The notes under the pieces: generated by a model
What the model saw: the letters and a program-made list of their open reading frames with translations, nothing else
Databases searched by the model: none
What the model was told of the DNA's origin: nothing
Position numbers and translations under genes: made by a program
From: Gonapodya sp. JEL0774
Taxonomy: Eukaryota > Monoblepharomycota > Monoblepharidomycetes > Monoblepharidales > Gonapodyaceae
Reading direction: 5' to 3'
Length of the DNA: 64,000 bases
Assembly (NCBI GenBank): GCA_027604505.1
Contig: JADIIX010000097.1
Span: 1 to 64,000 of the forward strand
Shown here: positions 11,333 to 22,508 of the stretch, one piece after another
Numbering within the stretch: the stretch's first letter is position 1
Layout: each line of letters opens with the position of its first letter

Positions 11333-12695
11333 TCACACCAACACCTCCATCTTCGCCCCCACACCCAGCCCCCGCTGCACGCTGCTGTCTGTTACTTCGA
11401 GTCTGTTCAGCACTTCCCGCAGCGAGCCGCTCTCTCCTGTTGTGCCAAACACTCCGCCTTGCATCTTTGTCTGGCTTATCGCGCCAGCCCAATGGTCAGG
11501 GTATGCCGCGGCTGTGCAGTCGGTGACCATGATGCATTCGTAGCCGCGGTCGTTGGCGGCGCGCATCGTGGAGTGAACTGGCAGTGGATTTGGGATGATA
11601 TGAGATGCAGTGATGAAGACGTAAGAGAAGTAAGAATACGCACCACAGACGTCCGTTGTGACGCCAGTCAAAATGAGGTTCTTGATACCTGGTATCGTGG
11701 AATTTTCAGTTCATTTTAGGTCAGGGTTAGCTCTGTCCACTCGCGTCATGCCTGGTCCGCTCAGGGGAAACGCACCTCGCAGCTGCAGCGTCATGTCAAG
11801 ATCCGTAGCGTAGAAGCTGTTCTTGCCGGGTTTGTCGATCACAATTTCACCCTTTAGGGGTGCGAGTTCGGGAATGATCTCCCAGCCGGGTTCGCCGCGA
11901 ACAAGGAGGCGACCTGAGCAGTGAGTGGAAGAAAGGCAAAACGTCAAACACAGAAGGATGTAATTGTGTTCCAAAAGAGTGTGATTTTGGAGGGCTCGAG
12001 TCACTTTGGATATTTGAGAGGATGACATACCCAGCGGTCCCTTGTCTCCGATACCAATTCCTCCAGCACAGACAGCTCTCGTTCGGACACGTTTGCTCTC
12101 AGGCATGTCGGACAAATCTGGTCGATGACCTGTCGATCGCAGTTGTTGAGGTGTATTTCCGGTAGCGACAAGAGGGAGGTTGTCAACAGAGCGACGCCAG
12201 AATCATAACGGGTTCATGCTTGCCTTCGCGTGTGTGTATAATGGTCAGGCCAGATTTCCGACAAGTTTCGAGGAGAGACTGGATGTTGGGGATGATTGCT
12301 CGACATGCATCGAGTGATATGCCCTGAGAGTCAAGGTAGCCACCCTTTTCGCAGAAATCGCGTTGCATCTTTCATTGAAGTTGGCGAGCATGTAATATTT
12401 CAGTACGCGGCGCAGAGCGAACAAGACGATTTGACCCAAATTCGTCGAGATCAACTCACATCAATAATAATGAGCGCAGTGTTACTATATAAAAACGATG
12501 AAGCCATGAAAACATATGTTAATTACAACTCTTGAGTTTTCCGCAGGCGTATGAATCGCTCGAAAAGTCTTCCCATGCAGCCTCCAACCCCAATCATTCC
12601 ATTCCCCATCCCCACCTAGCTGTCAGATCTCCATCCCATGGCCAAGCATATGGTACTGAGTCCGATACCGTGAGAAATTGCGGGTGTCCGTTCAT
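11333..12695 (-). CDS. Isochorismatase-family amidohydrolase, RutB/biuret-hydrolase-like
   Basis: Cysteine hydrolase expected to cleave a C-N bond in a small amide such as ureidoacrylate or biuret and so release nitrogen. Seven exons give 258 residues: 12616-12695, 12460-12484 (25 nt), 12224-12368, 12031-12129, 11776-11913, 11644-11688, 11333-11577. The catalytic triad is visible: Asp in IIIDMQRDFC, Lys in VIDKPGKNSFYATD, Cys in LTGVTTDVC. The substrate-side motifs HTREGHRPDLSDMPESKR and [13 protein letters not shown] are those of the RutB/biuret-hydrolase branch. The third intron (12130-12223) starts with GCAAGC and ends in AG: a GC-AG intron, forced by the reading frame. The start ATG at 12695 gives MNGHPQFLTVSDS before the conserved YAWPWDGDL. 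A divergent paralogue starts 141 bp away. The exact substrate cannot be told from sequence. Confidence 0.88.
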
Positions 12696-12836
12696 TCTGG
12701 CGCGTGTCGATCGCAACGGGGAAATTCTTATCAGGAACCTCTGAGGCATCTTGGGCCACAAACTTTCAGCAAACCTTTCCCTCTGCTGGCTGCCATAGAA
12801 CGTCAACGTTCTGAAACGCTCCAGAATACGTGATCG
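12696..12836. promoter_or_regulatory. Shared 141-bp divergent promoter region
   Basis: Only 141 bp separate the start codons of the two head-to-head isochorismatase genes, so they probably share one control region. This is inferred from spacing. I did not identify a definite TATA box or a nitrogen-regulator (GATA-factor) cluster. Confidence 0.45.
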
Positions 12837-14263
12837 ATGACACTCTTTGTTCAAGCAGATCCATCGCCATGGCCATATGACGGCAATCTGACGCCAAGCA
12901 ACACCGCAATCATCGTCATCGATGTATGTGGGACATTCTCGCAGACAAAAGTCCTCAGTCCAAATTCTTCATTAATCAATCTTTTGGAACTTTCAGATGC
13001 AAAGGGATTTCTGCTCACCCGGTGGCTACGTGGATGTTATGGGTTGTGGGTTCATAAATCGCATTTCGCGAAACAGGACTTCTGCTGATCCCATTGCTCT
13101 CCTACAAACCACTGTTCAGACTCTCTTGTGAGCTCATAGATATCATCCATTTTGTTGTGTGAAGCTCTCCATGTTTTATTGATTTGCTACCATCGTGACT
13201 CTGGTAGGACGCCGCCCGAAAGTGCATCCAACCCATCGCCAACGTTCTCGAAATCAGCCGCCGAAAGGGGTTCCACGTTGTTCACACACGTGAAGGTGCT
13301 AAGAAATTGTTGTTTCGTCTCCGTGCTGGGCGACCCCCAACAACCCAAGTGACGAAATCGCACGACATTTGCAAAAGGCCACGATCCAGACCTCCATGAC
13401 CTCCCAGCGAATAAGCGGTGGCGTAGCAGACAAATCGGCAACGGAATTGGAATCGGTGATAAAGGCCCACTTGGTGAGAAATCAGATCCTTCATGTCTTT
13501 ATGTGGAACCATCGGAGCCTTCCATGGCGGATGTGAATGATGCTGTGTATATGTGTATACACACAGTGTTGTTGCCTATCATCATCACCCCCATCCACTC
13601 CAGTATGCTGATGCCGTTCCAAACTCTTCCCAACATCAGGCCGAATCCTCGTCCGCGGAGAGCCAGGGTGGGAGATAATCCCCGAACTCGCTCCTATTCC
13701 CAACGAGGTCATCATTGACAAACCAGGGAAGGGATCTTTCGTGAGTGCAATCGCGGCCAACGTACCATCCGTGTGTTCTCCACTTCCTCCTTTTGTCGCC
13801 GCTTTCTCAACAAATTGCTAGTACGGGACGGATCTAGAACTTATCTTAAAGCTCAAAGGTATGTAACTGTCAGTCCGGCGAGATACTTCGCGCAAATAAT
13901 TCTTCAGCTGTCTCCCACCCAACCCCCCACCACCCTCCCTCCTCCCAGGTATCCGCAACCTGATCATCCTGGGCGTCACAACGGACGTCTGCGTGCAAAC
14001 TACTTGTCGAGATGCGAACGACATGGGTTTTGAATGCGCGCTATTTCGCGATTGCAAGTTGAATGGTTCCCATTTTCTCGCGGTGACCCCTCAGTGAAGC
14101 ATTTCCACACCAACGGACACACACAGGCACCGCAGCGACCGACTTTAATAACTATCTCGTTGCTTTGAAAACTGTTTCTCAGCAGGGTGGACTATTTGGA
14201 TCTGTTTCGGACTCAACGTCCTTTATTGAGGCCGTCTGGGGACTTCCCGATATTTCATCATGA
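12837..14263 (+). CDS. Isochorismatase-family amidohydrolase, second copy
   Basis: Paralogue of the divergent neighbour with the same predicted chemistry. Nine exons give 235 residues: 12837-12923, 12997-13045, 13120-13127 (8 nt), 13208-13295, 13378-13473, 13640-13740, 13822-13858, 13949-14053, 14127-14263. The 8-nt exon supplies Y-S-L between GGYVDVMG and [10 protein letters not shown], where the paralogue has ISL; without it the frame fails. Catalytic Asp, Lys and Cys lie in [25 protein letters not shown] and [28 protein letters not shown] is typical of biuret/ureidoacrylate hydrolases. The last intron (14054-14126) begins GCAAGT, a second GC-AG intron at a different position, rebuilding [13 protein letters not shown]. 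Exon phases all agree. It sits between its paralogue and a purine permease gene, which suggests a role in purine, pyrimidine or urea-derivative nitrogen use. Confidence 0.88.
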
Positions 14264-14733
14264 TCAGAAAGTCGTATGTGAATGTTAATATTAGCGAAAC
14301 AACAGGAGAGCATGCCCAAAGCAAACGGAGGATACAAATTTGAGATCGATAACGTGTATCCCGTTATCGGGGGTGCTGATCAGTGGAGCGATAAGAAGAA
14401 ACGCCGACGGGAAGAACCCCTTTAGGAGAACCCCTGTTGCCCCTCCACATTTATTAAACCCGATCGCTTCCTTCCGGATTGATTAGCGAAGTCATTCCGG
14501 TTTCCACTTCCACTCTATACAGCCCAGGATTGAGACGTGCCCGAACCTGCAATTATGTCGGTGAGTTGCTTTCTTACGGTCCTCTGCCTTGTGCCTGCGC
14601 CTTGGCCATTCGTACCTTCCGCGTGATCGGTCACGCCGCGGATCCATTAAGACGCGAATGCGGCGTTTCGAACTCAAACAATGGATGCTGAGCGTAGAGG
14701 AAATGCAGGATCCCATGAAATCGAGCGAGAAGG
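14264..14733. other. Intergenic region upstream of the permease
   Basis: This separates the second isochorismatase gene from the permease gene. It probably contains the terminator of the first and the promoter of the second. An upstream exon for the permease could lie here, but none is needed for the conserved domain. Confidence 0.35.
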
Positions 14734-17700
14734 ATGGTTCGCCCTATTGTCCCTGTCACCCACCTGCTCACACCAACTTACATCCCTCCCATTAATCGAA
14801 ACACCCGCTCACAGTTCCTTCAAACGGTTAATAAACGCGTCGCCGAATCACCGATCGGAACGTGGTTCTGTCTAGAGGGCTCCAAGGCCAAGCTTCCCGT
14901 CAGTTGCTTCTGGTAACCCCTTTTGTCGGCCGTATCTCATCCTAGTGAAACCCACAAATAGCGCGCAGGAACTACATTTTTCGGGGAGATTCGCGCGGGG
15001 CTTGCAACCTACATCACTATGGCGTACATCATCTCTGGTGCGCTCATCGAATAGCCCTTGGTTTTGATGTGGCGTTTAAATACTTTTCCGATTGCCTTCT
15101 CCCATCAGTAAATGCAAATGTCCTGTCTTTATCTGGAGGACCCTGTGTCTGCACTGCTGGACCATCTGATCCCATTTGTAAGTTGTTTGTAAGTCACCGC
15201 GTTAGTTCTTTGATCCAACCTGGTTTGGGCCTTCCTATTAGGTGCTGTGGACCCTGCCTACAATGCTTGTGTTTCCGGTGAGTTAAACTCTCGACGGTAG
15301 TGCTTATTGCACTTGTTTTAGCTCACTCACGTTGCCCATTTGTTTCATAGCTGTCCGCCGTGACATGGTGACAGCAACGGCGTAAGTTGCTGCTCTCCTT
15401 GCCAGAATGTCATGTGATCTTCGCTCACTTCCCACTGTGAAACCAGTGCCATTAACGCCCTGTCCACCGTATTAATGGGAATCGGTGCCAACTTGCCGTT
15501 CGCGCTGGCACCAGGTCTCGGAGCGTCTGCTTACTTCACTTTTACTGTCGTTGGATTCCATGGCTCTGGCTCCACCAAAGTATGTCGGCGCCGCCCAGAG
15601 TTGGAGTTTGATTGAAACTAACTCAAGAATAAACCCTTGATTTCATTGATTCTAGTATGGGGACGCTCTCGGCGCCATTTGCCTCGAGGGTATCATTTTT
15701 GCCATTCTCTCAATCTTGGGTGTCCGTCAATGGCTCGCGCGGTGAGTTGCGGATCCTGCAATCCCGAGCCAAGACTCACAGTGCGATCTCCCCGAACAGT
15801 CACATCCCAGACACCATCAAAACAGCAACTACTGGTGGAATTGGATTCTGTAAGTGCAATAATGCTGATTCTCCTACCGGCGTGCTGAACGAATTATATC
15901 ACCCATTTAAGTCTTAACATTCATCGGTCTGCAAAAGTCCGCCGGTGTTGCGATGATCGTTGCTGGTGAGTGATCCACGCTCCTTCTTATGGACTCGCTC
16001 TTAGTCATTCGCTCTAAATAGACAGTGCAACTTTGGTGGCCCTTGGAGGGTGTCCTTTGGGCGACATCGATTCGGCTGGTGAGCAACTCCTGTTGTGACC
16101 ACCTTTGTTGATCAACTTTAACGTGCATTTATGCGCTTTAAAAAGGCTTCTGTAATGGTAACCAGATGCGTAGTCCCACTCTATGGATTGGAATTCTCGG
16201 ATTTTTCATCATCATTTTGGTGAGAGAAAAATACCGACCTCAATTCGAGTATCCCTTGTAACCGAAAATGCGAATTTCAGGGAATGGCTTACAAGGTCAA
16301 GGGCTCCATTCTTATAGGCGTCCTCTTTGTGGGATTACTCTCTTGGATCCCTAACACACCTTTCACGTACTTCCCAAACACAACTGATGGTCAAGACCGC
16401 TTCTCGTATTTCAAAAAGGGCGTTGGTAAGTTCTACTTGTCGGTATTATTTCGCGTGATAGGCGATCGGACCTACCCAAATCCGTTTCTTCTCCCAGACT
16501 TCCACGTCATGGACACAGTGCCCGGCTCGATACGTTTCAACCTTGCGAGTGACAAAGTGTGGGGAGCATTGGTAGCTTTCCTCTTTGTCGTGAGTTGAGA
16601 GGCTGGTCGTCTTTTCGTATTGTATGTTGAACAGGTGGTTGACCCTTTTGTTGTTCACTTTCACAGGATATTCTCGACACCACAGGATGCCTGTTCTCCA
16701 TGGCGCGATATGCGGGCTTGATGAACTCACGGGGAAATTTCCCCGGCGACTGTAAGTTTTCTTTTCGCAAATCGTTTAAACAGAACTTTTCCTATCTAAA
16801 CATCTTTGCCTGACCTCTGGCCAAACAAACACTACTTACATACATCAGACGCCGCATTCATCATTGATGCAACATGCATTGCTATTGGCGCACCCCTCGG
16901 CACCTCTCCCGTGACGGTGTACATCGAATCTGGCGCTGGTCTGCAGGAAGGTGGACGGACTGGTCTGACGGCTGTCACGACCGGTATCATGTTCTTCCTC
17001 TCCTTGTTTTTCGCGCCGATTTTTGCTTCGCTACCACCGTGGGCTAGCGGACCTGCACTTGTTGCCGGTGAGACTGGAAACTTGGAACCATTATGTTCCC
17101 TTCGCCCGACTGAAACTTCCCTCACAACTTTCCCCAGTTGGCTCTATGATGATGCCCGAAGTAACTCATTGCAACTGGAAGTACATGTGAGTGATGCACA
17201 GGGTGGGGAGACAGGAATCATGATTGATCTAACTGGCATATTCGGATTCTCCTCTCTTGTGAACTCTAGCGGTATGGGTCTTCTCAGCGTGGAATTCTTG
17301 TTTATGGTTATCCAGTCCCTCATTCGATCGATTGTGTTATTATTTTTTCAGGCGATGCCGTTCCGTCCTTCCTCACCATTATGTAAGTTGCAGTTCTTGG
17401 AGGGGAGTCGGTTTTGACCAACAGAGCTAATCTTGCGTTCAAACTTAAAGTATTATGCCCCTCACATACAATATCGGTGAGTTTCATCCACTTGTCTCGA
17501 GAGGCGCTCGCCATCAAACTTGCTAATCTTCCGTCCTACTTTTTTGTAGCGGTGCGTGTGTTTGTTCTCTGTTGATCCTCCAAAACTGAAAATTGCTCAC
17601 TGCAATCTTCTTCTCGTAACTGTTTGTCCCAATGACTGCAGTACGGCATGTTCGTAGGACCATGGCTTGTTCAACTTCAGTTGTCATTGACTGACCTTGG

Positions 17701-18106
17701 TATCCTCCATTTCCCCGCAAATCTCACAGTGGCGCCGGCTTGTTCAGCTTCATCGCGATCAATGGCGCGATCTTTATCATTGAAAAGGCCAGCGGTGGCA
17801 GGATAACCACTGATCAGACAGACCGTCAACCGTGGCGCCAGGAGGGTGACGACAACTTCGTGAGTGATTCGATTGTTATTTCTCGATCTTGCTCGGTGTG
17901 TTCCAAGCATGATATCAACCATGCTTCTCAACTGATCTCACTCGTAGATTCTCCCCGACTGGGCTGTCCGTCGACTGTACGGAAAGAAGGACAAGGACGT
18001 CGACTCGCTTGACATCAAGCAAGTTCCTTCCGAGGCGGTGCCTTCGGAAATGGGTACCATCATTGTCGCGGACGAGCTGGCGGAGACTGCACCTGCAAAG
18101 GTGTGA
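14734..18106 (+). CDS. Purine/pseudouracil-type permease, AzgA family
   Basis: Multi-span proton-coupled transporter for hypoxanthine, adenine or guanine in the plasma membrane. I rebuilt 23 exons giving 598 residues, close to the family length: 14734-14898, 14962-15037, 15109-15177, 15242-15277, 15351-15381, 15447-15579, 15656-15741, 15782-15849, 15912-15965, 16022-16078, 16146-16219, 16281-16425, 16498-16589, 16667-16751, 16849-17067, 17138-17186, 17270-17271, 17351-17381, 17451-17476, 17550-17551, 17642-17649, 17730-17859, 17948-18106. Diagnostic blocks: [91 protein letters not shown]. Two exons of 2 nt and one of 8 nt are required by frame. The first exon is the least certain: its ATG gives [12 protein letters not shown] before the conserved [14 protein letters not shown]. 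The flanking amidohydrolases suggest joint purine-derived nitrogen use. Confidence 0.9.
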
Positions 18107-18374
18107 CCTGGCCAAGTGCGGGAGAGGGGTTGATGTTTGGGAACAGCTGCTAATATAATCATCGTCATTGTATGGGGCGGTTCAACGGGACTTGGTTATG
18201 ATCAAATCTAATGGGTCAGAAGGTCTAGCGTGGTTTGTAATGAAGCCAGACGATACATACGACTATATAACATTAGCGACGAAACTCGTCGAACGAATGA
18301 ATTTTGGACGGCGTTTGTTCTGGTCTGGGTATCGGTGAACAGTTCAGATTTGTCGAAACATTGACACCAGGCAT
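18107..18374. other. Short convergent intergenic region
   Basis: This 268-bp gap between the 3' ends of the permease (plus) and cupin (minus) genes holds their terminators. No coding signal is seen. Confidence 0.4.
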
Positions 18375-18906
18375 CTACATAAGAAAGTCCACACATGTCT
18401 CGTATCGAGACCAAGCATCTTTGGCAGATTGGACTGCCTCCGGTGATGGATGTTGCAACGAGCAATCAGGGCTATCGGCAAAGAAATGGACAGGCCGCTC
18501 GTAGATCGCGAGGATGATGCAGCCCTCCGGGGAAGAAAGCGAGTGGCCGCTACCAGGATAGTGCGTCTGCGGAATTCATAAGATACTGCCAGATCGGAAT
18601 CGTCCCCCGACAACTCCGTTTCCTCACCCTCATCTGGCCCTTCTTCACCACTCCAAACTCGTCTTCCTGCGATCCATCCAAGACGATGATATTCTCGAAA
18701 CCTCGATGCACGTGAAAAGGCACTTTCGCTCCTGGACTGTACTTTAGAATCCGGGCTGACGGTCCATCAGTGACGTTGTAGAGCGGGTACTGAACTACGC
18801 CAGGGCGGAACGGCTGGAACGGGAGTGCGGCGAGATCGGAAGGAGAGAAAAGCGAGCAGGGCAGCAGGGAGTGTGCGCTGGACGGGAAAGATGTCGGTGA
18901 TGACAT
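18375..18906 (-). CDS. ChrR-like cupin-domain protein
   Basis: Small single-domain cupin resembling the C-terminal metal-binding cupin of bacterial ChrR anti-sigma factors. Two exons, 18628-18906 and 18375-18566, give 156 residues. Conserved blocks: PGAKVPFHVHRGFEN with two metal-ligand histidines and a glutamate-type position, IIVLDGSQEDEFG, then across the intron THYPGSGHSLSSPEGCIILA and YERPVHFF. The second exon contributes the third histidine, so splicing is needed for the metal site. The ATG at 18906 is the first in frame. The protein lacks the zinc-finger sigma-binding domain of true ChrR, so regulation of a sigma factor is not implied. It could be a metal-dependent enzyme or sensor; its substrate is unknown. 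It converges on the permease gene. Confidence 0.72.
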
Positions 18907-21564
18907 TCCGGGTGACACAGGAGTTTCACCGAGAGTTGATCGATATCTCGTCGGGGATGGACCCTCACAAAAGCATTGAACGATAATTTACATAACCCCC
19001 GCTTTATCACAACGAATGGAAGTGAAAATCCAATGTTAAATAGCGAACTTCCTGCACTTAGGATATGCTTCTGCGAGCTCTTCCCGTAGGACCTGGATGG
19101 GAGGTGTGTCGTGTTCTTCGAACCAGTATACGTTGGCACGCTTGTGTCAACAAGGAGATTGTGGGGTCATCTGTTCGCGCTAGATGTCATACGATCCTAG
19201 CATCTCTTACTGAGACGCCTCGATGTCAGATTTTGAACGGAATGCCGAGGTCGGGCATGGGGAACTTGTTCTGAGCACCTCAGAAGTGTTTCAATGAACG
19301 AGAATGGAAGGCTGTTCCACGGGGAAATCGGCAAAAAGATTGACGTGTTAAGCTAGTACCTCTACTGATAGTGTGAACTGGGTTGGAATGTGTCCCACTT
19401 TCCCAAATGAATACGAAACCCTCCAAAAGAAAGAATGGGCGGGAATGGTAATGACATGGCGCCAAGCTCACGATATTCCAGATGCAGCATCTCCGCCGAG
19501 CAAAGGAGCTCTTCACGTACAAACGAGGGCGGCCCCTGACTCTCGTCCGCCGCGTCTCAAAATCAAGCCCCACAAGGACCTAAAGAAAACCGATGTGGAT
19601 TCTCTCCGGACGTGTCCTTCAAGAGGGAGGACGAGGTCGTGTCAGTCGGCGCTTCATGTTTGCCCATGTACCTTAAATGGTTTGTCTGGCTGCCGCTGCC
19701 GCTCCGGAAAGGTGCAACTGTTCTGATTTACGTTGAAGAGGAGTACGCGGTCTTTGCCATGGGGTGAAGCAGACCTCCCTATTGGTACGCACAAAGCCAG
19801 TCCAGCTCAAGTTTAACAGTGTCAACGAGAACCGGTACCGGGCTCTTATCAAGAACTTCCCCATGCTCGCATGGAGCGCAAATCACGAGGAAGAGAAGAG
19901 AGGGTAGTGGTTCGAACCCACCCCTCCGAGCTACACTGCCGGAGGTACCTTACAATTCTGGACGAGGATCCCTACCATGGCTGAGATGGAGACATTTGTC
20001 AAGGAGTTTCATGCACAACCCAAGAAGGCGGCCGCTTTGGTGGGATGGTGACGGTATTCCCTCTCGAACACCCCCCGACGTTCTCAACATTCGCAACCGG
20101 CACTTTGAGGCGCTGTCCCACCGGTGCGTGTTGTTTTCGTTTCCATCCTTTGTTGCCTTCCTTGCACAGAACATCGCACGCACCCTCACGTCAAAATCAT
20201 TTGAAAGGGTCTTCGACTAGATGAAAGCTTGTCCGGTGCATTGGTTGAAATGCGATCGCGATACAAGCCCTGTGCAGACGAACCGCATGTATACTACATG
20301 GGGAGGGGTTCCCGGAATTCAAATTGAAAGAAAAACAAAGTTGTAGAAATAGGGGAATGTGCTTCGATATAAGGAAACACTAATGAGCTTGAATGTGACT
20401 TTCCAATTGTTTTCTTTCCCGGTTTCCTCCATTGATCTAGGTTACGCTCGTTCCTTTTCACAGTCGAAACATTTAACGCTCATATTGACGTTTATGACTG
20501 GCTGCGTGGTACCGTGCCGAGTTGTAGTGCAGCTGCTAAGTACCCTCCTCGCCGTTTGCGTGTAATGTGAACAGCTTTACTATGACAACATGAATTGTGT
20601 TCCACAATGTTTAATGAAATTACCAAACTTTACATTGCCGCTCGCAAGCAGAGTCCGGTGAAAGTATCTTGCTCTCTCTCTCGGTTAAGGCATCTATCTG
20701 CGTAGTAAGCGTAGGCACCTGCTCTCATAACATGACTGTAAAGTTGGTCCGGTCACGTGAATCATCCGTCTGCAAATTTCTTGTGTTTACAGTTGGACAA
20801 GCAATGAAGCAGGCCTTGCGAGGACTGTATGGATTTGCATGTTGAAATGTGTTTGCTTGGATCGGTTTACCGCGTGCGTCCATTCTCACCATTCTCACGG
20901 GGGTGCATACCATGTATCACCAACCTTGCAGTTTTGTTGTGATGATGACTGTTCCAATGAAACGGAAACCAAACACAATATTATATCGGGGAGTTGGACC
21001 AATCGGGTGAACACAGCACCCTTTGGGGCGGCTCCTCACCGACAGACGACAACAAAGCAGACCAGAAAAAAGGACAAAAAAAGGACGTGTTCCTGCGACA
21101 TTTTCGCCTGCGAAGTTTTTTTTGGCCAAGCGGGGAACAATCCAGGAGGGTTGTTATAGGGAACTAGAGAATGACATACGACGCTTGTGCTTCGCTTGTT
21201 CTGTCGTGGAATAAGATGAGCGGACTCAAAGAAGCTTTCCGTGTCCGCAACGGAAAAAAAGAGTGACAGCAGGAGGCTGCCGCCCTCCTCTCTCGGAACG
21301 GCGCATTGGCTTGTGTATAAAAGCAAGGTTTCTTTCATTTCCGTTTTCATTGTTTCATATACGTTCTCAAGGTAAGAGATGGAAGTTCCAAATCGTATTC
21401 GTGTCCGCCTTGTGTTCACTTTGGCTTCATCGTCCCTCTGCGGCTGTTGGTCCCACCTCATCCGTAAAAACTCCCTCTCAATCGTTCTCAAATCCTCCCA
21501 TCACACCAGCCGCGTTTCTTTTTCCTATCTTGCTCTATACTCTTCTCCCATCACACTCTCCGCA
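18907..21564. other. 2.6-kb region without a secure gene
   Basis: Open frames on both strands are short and do not join into a recognisable family. One stretch, about 19,800-20,120 plus, reads in successive frames like exonic protein (for example KFNSVNENRYRALIKNFP and TRIPTMAEMETFVKEF), so a decayed or intron-split unknown gene may lie at 19.3-20.2 kb. The rest is AT-rich and includes the promoter of the first YcnI-like gene. Confidence 0.35.
21316..21323 (+). promoter_or_regulatory. TATA box of the first YcnI-like gene
   Basis: TATAAAAG lies about 240 bp upstream of the start codon at 21565. The second copy of the gene has a very similar TATAAAAA at a similar distance, which suggests shared promoter architecture. 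Confidence 0.4.
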
Positions 21565-22508
21565 ATGGTCTCCAAGTCCCTCCTCTTCGCCATGGCCGCC
21601 CTCTTCTTTTCTGCCTCGACAACTGCCCACGTCAGCCTAAAACCCACGTCGGTTGCCAACGGGACCACTACCGACGTGAGTATTTTGTTTTTGAAGCGAG
21701 TTGTTGATTGCATACATAGCCCTCGAGATGATGACACAATCATGGATGGATCCGTCTCTCTGTTGTGATATTGCAGTTCGCCTTCAGAATCGGTCATGGC
21801 TGTGACGCACTCTACGACACAGAGGCGATGCTTATCACGATTCCACCTCAATTCACTTCTGTCAGGCCGAGGTTTAGTTTGAACCAGAACGTTACGGTAC
21901 GTGTTGCAAGACAATCCGCAGTACTCTTCCGAGAATCTCAACCCTGGTTTCCTTTTCATTCACCTATCTTTCAATCGAACCATCTATGATTGTTTCCGCA
22001 GGTCACCAAGACTGCGAACGGAACTACCGTCGCCGTTCAGTTCCTCAAGTCTGTTCCCAATGCCTTGTACGACTACGTTGAGATCGGTACGTGCCAAAGC
22101 GGGGACATTCTGCGCTTACTTTTTCAATCTGTAGGAGTTAGGTCTAACAACGACACTCCCTCCTCTTTGATCCTAGCCGCCAAGTCCCCAGCGACCGCTG
22201 GAGTCTTCTACTTCCCCGTCAACCAGACCTGCTTCAACAGCTCCTACACAAGCTGGACCCAGATCAACGCGACCGGCGATGCTGAAGTACCCAACTTTGG
22301 CCCCGCACCGTCAGTCACGGTGACTCTGCCCCAGACCAACCCTACTCTCCAGGTCGTGCCCTCTGCCAGCGCCAGCACCAGCGCCACTGCCACTTCAACC
22401 GCTTCCGCTGCTGGCTCCAAGGGAAACTCGGGAGCTCGCTCTAGTGCTGCGTCTGCCGCGGGAGGGATGGTTGCGATGGTGGCGGCGATTGCCGTTGCGG
22501 CTCTGTAG
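21565..22508 (+). CDS. Secreted YcnI-like (DUF1775) putative copper-binding protein, GPI-type tail
   Basis: Predicted cell-surface protein. Four exons, 21565-21675, 21777-21896, 22002-22086 and 22177-22508, give 215 residues. A signal peptide (MVSKSLLFAMAALFFSASTT) should be cleaved just before a histidine (AHVSLKP), as in bacterial YcnI, where the mature N-terminal His binds copper. The core RIGHGCDALYDTEAMLITIP, PRFSLNQNV and FGPAPSVTV blocks fit DUF1775. The last 75 residues are Ser/Ala/Thr-rich and end in a small hydrophobic segment, the pattern of a GPI-anchor signal. A paralogue follows 0.8 kb downstream with a matching first-exon length (111 nt). Copper binding is inferred from the family; LPMO-like BIM1 proteins are an alternative comparison but lack this motif set. 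Confidence 0.72.

Noticed and set aside
19909-19920. tRNA-like B box (GGTTCGAACCC)
   Set aside because: No matching A box, acceptor stem or cloverleaf could be formed on either strand.
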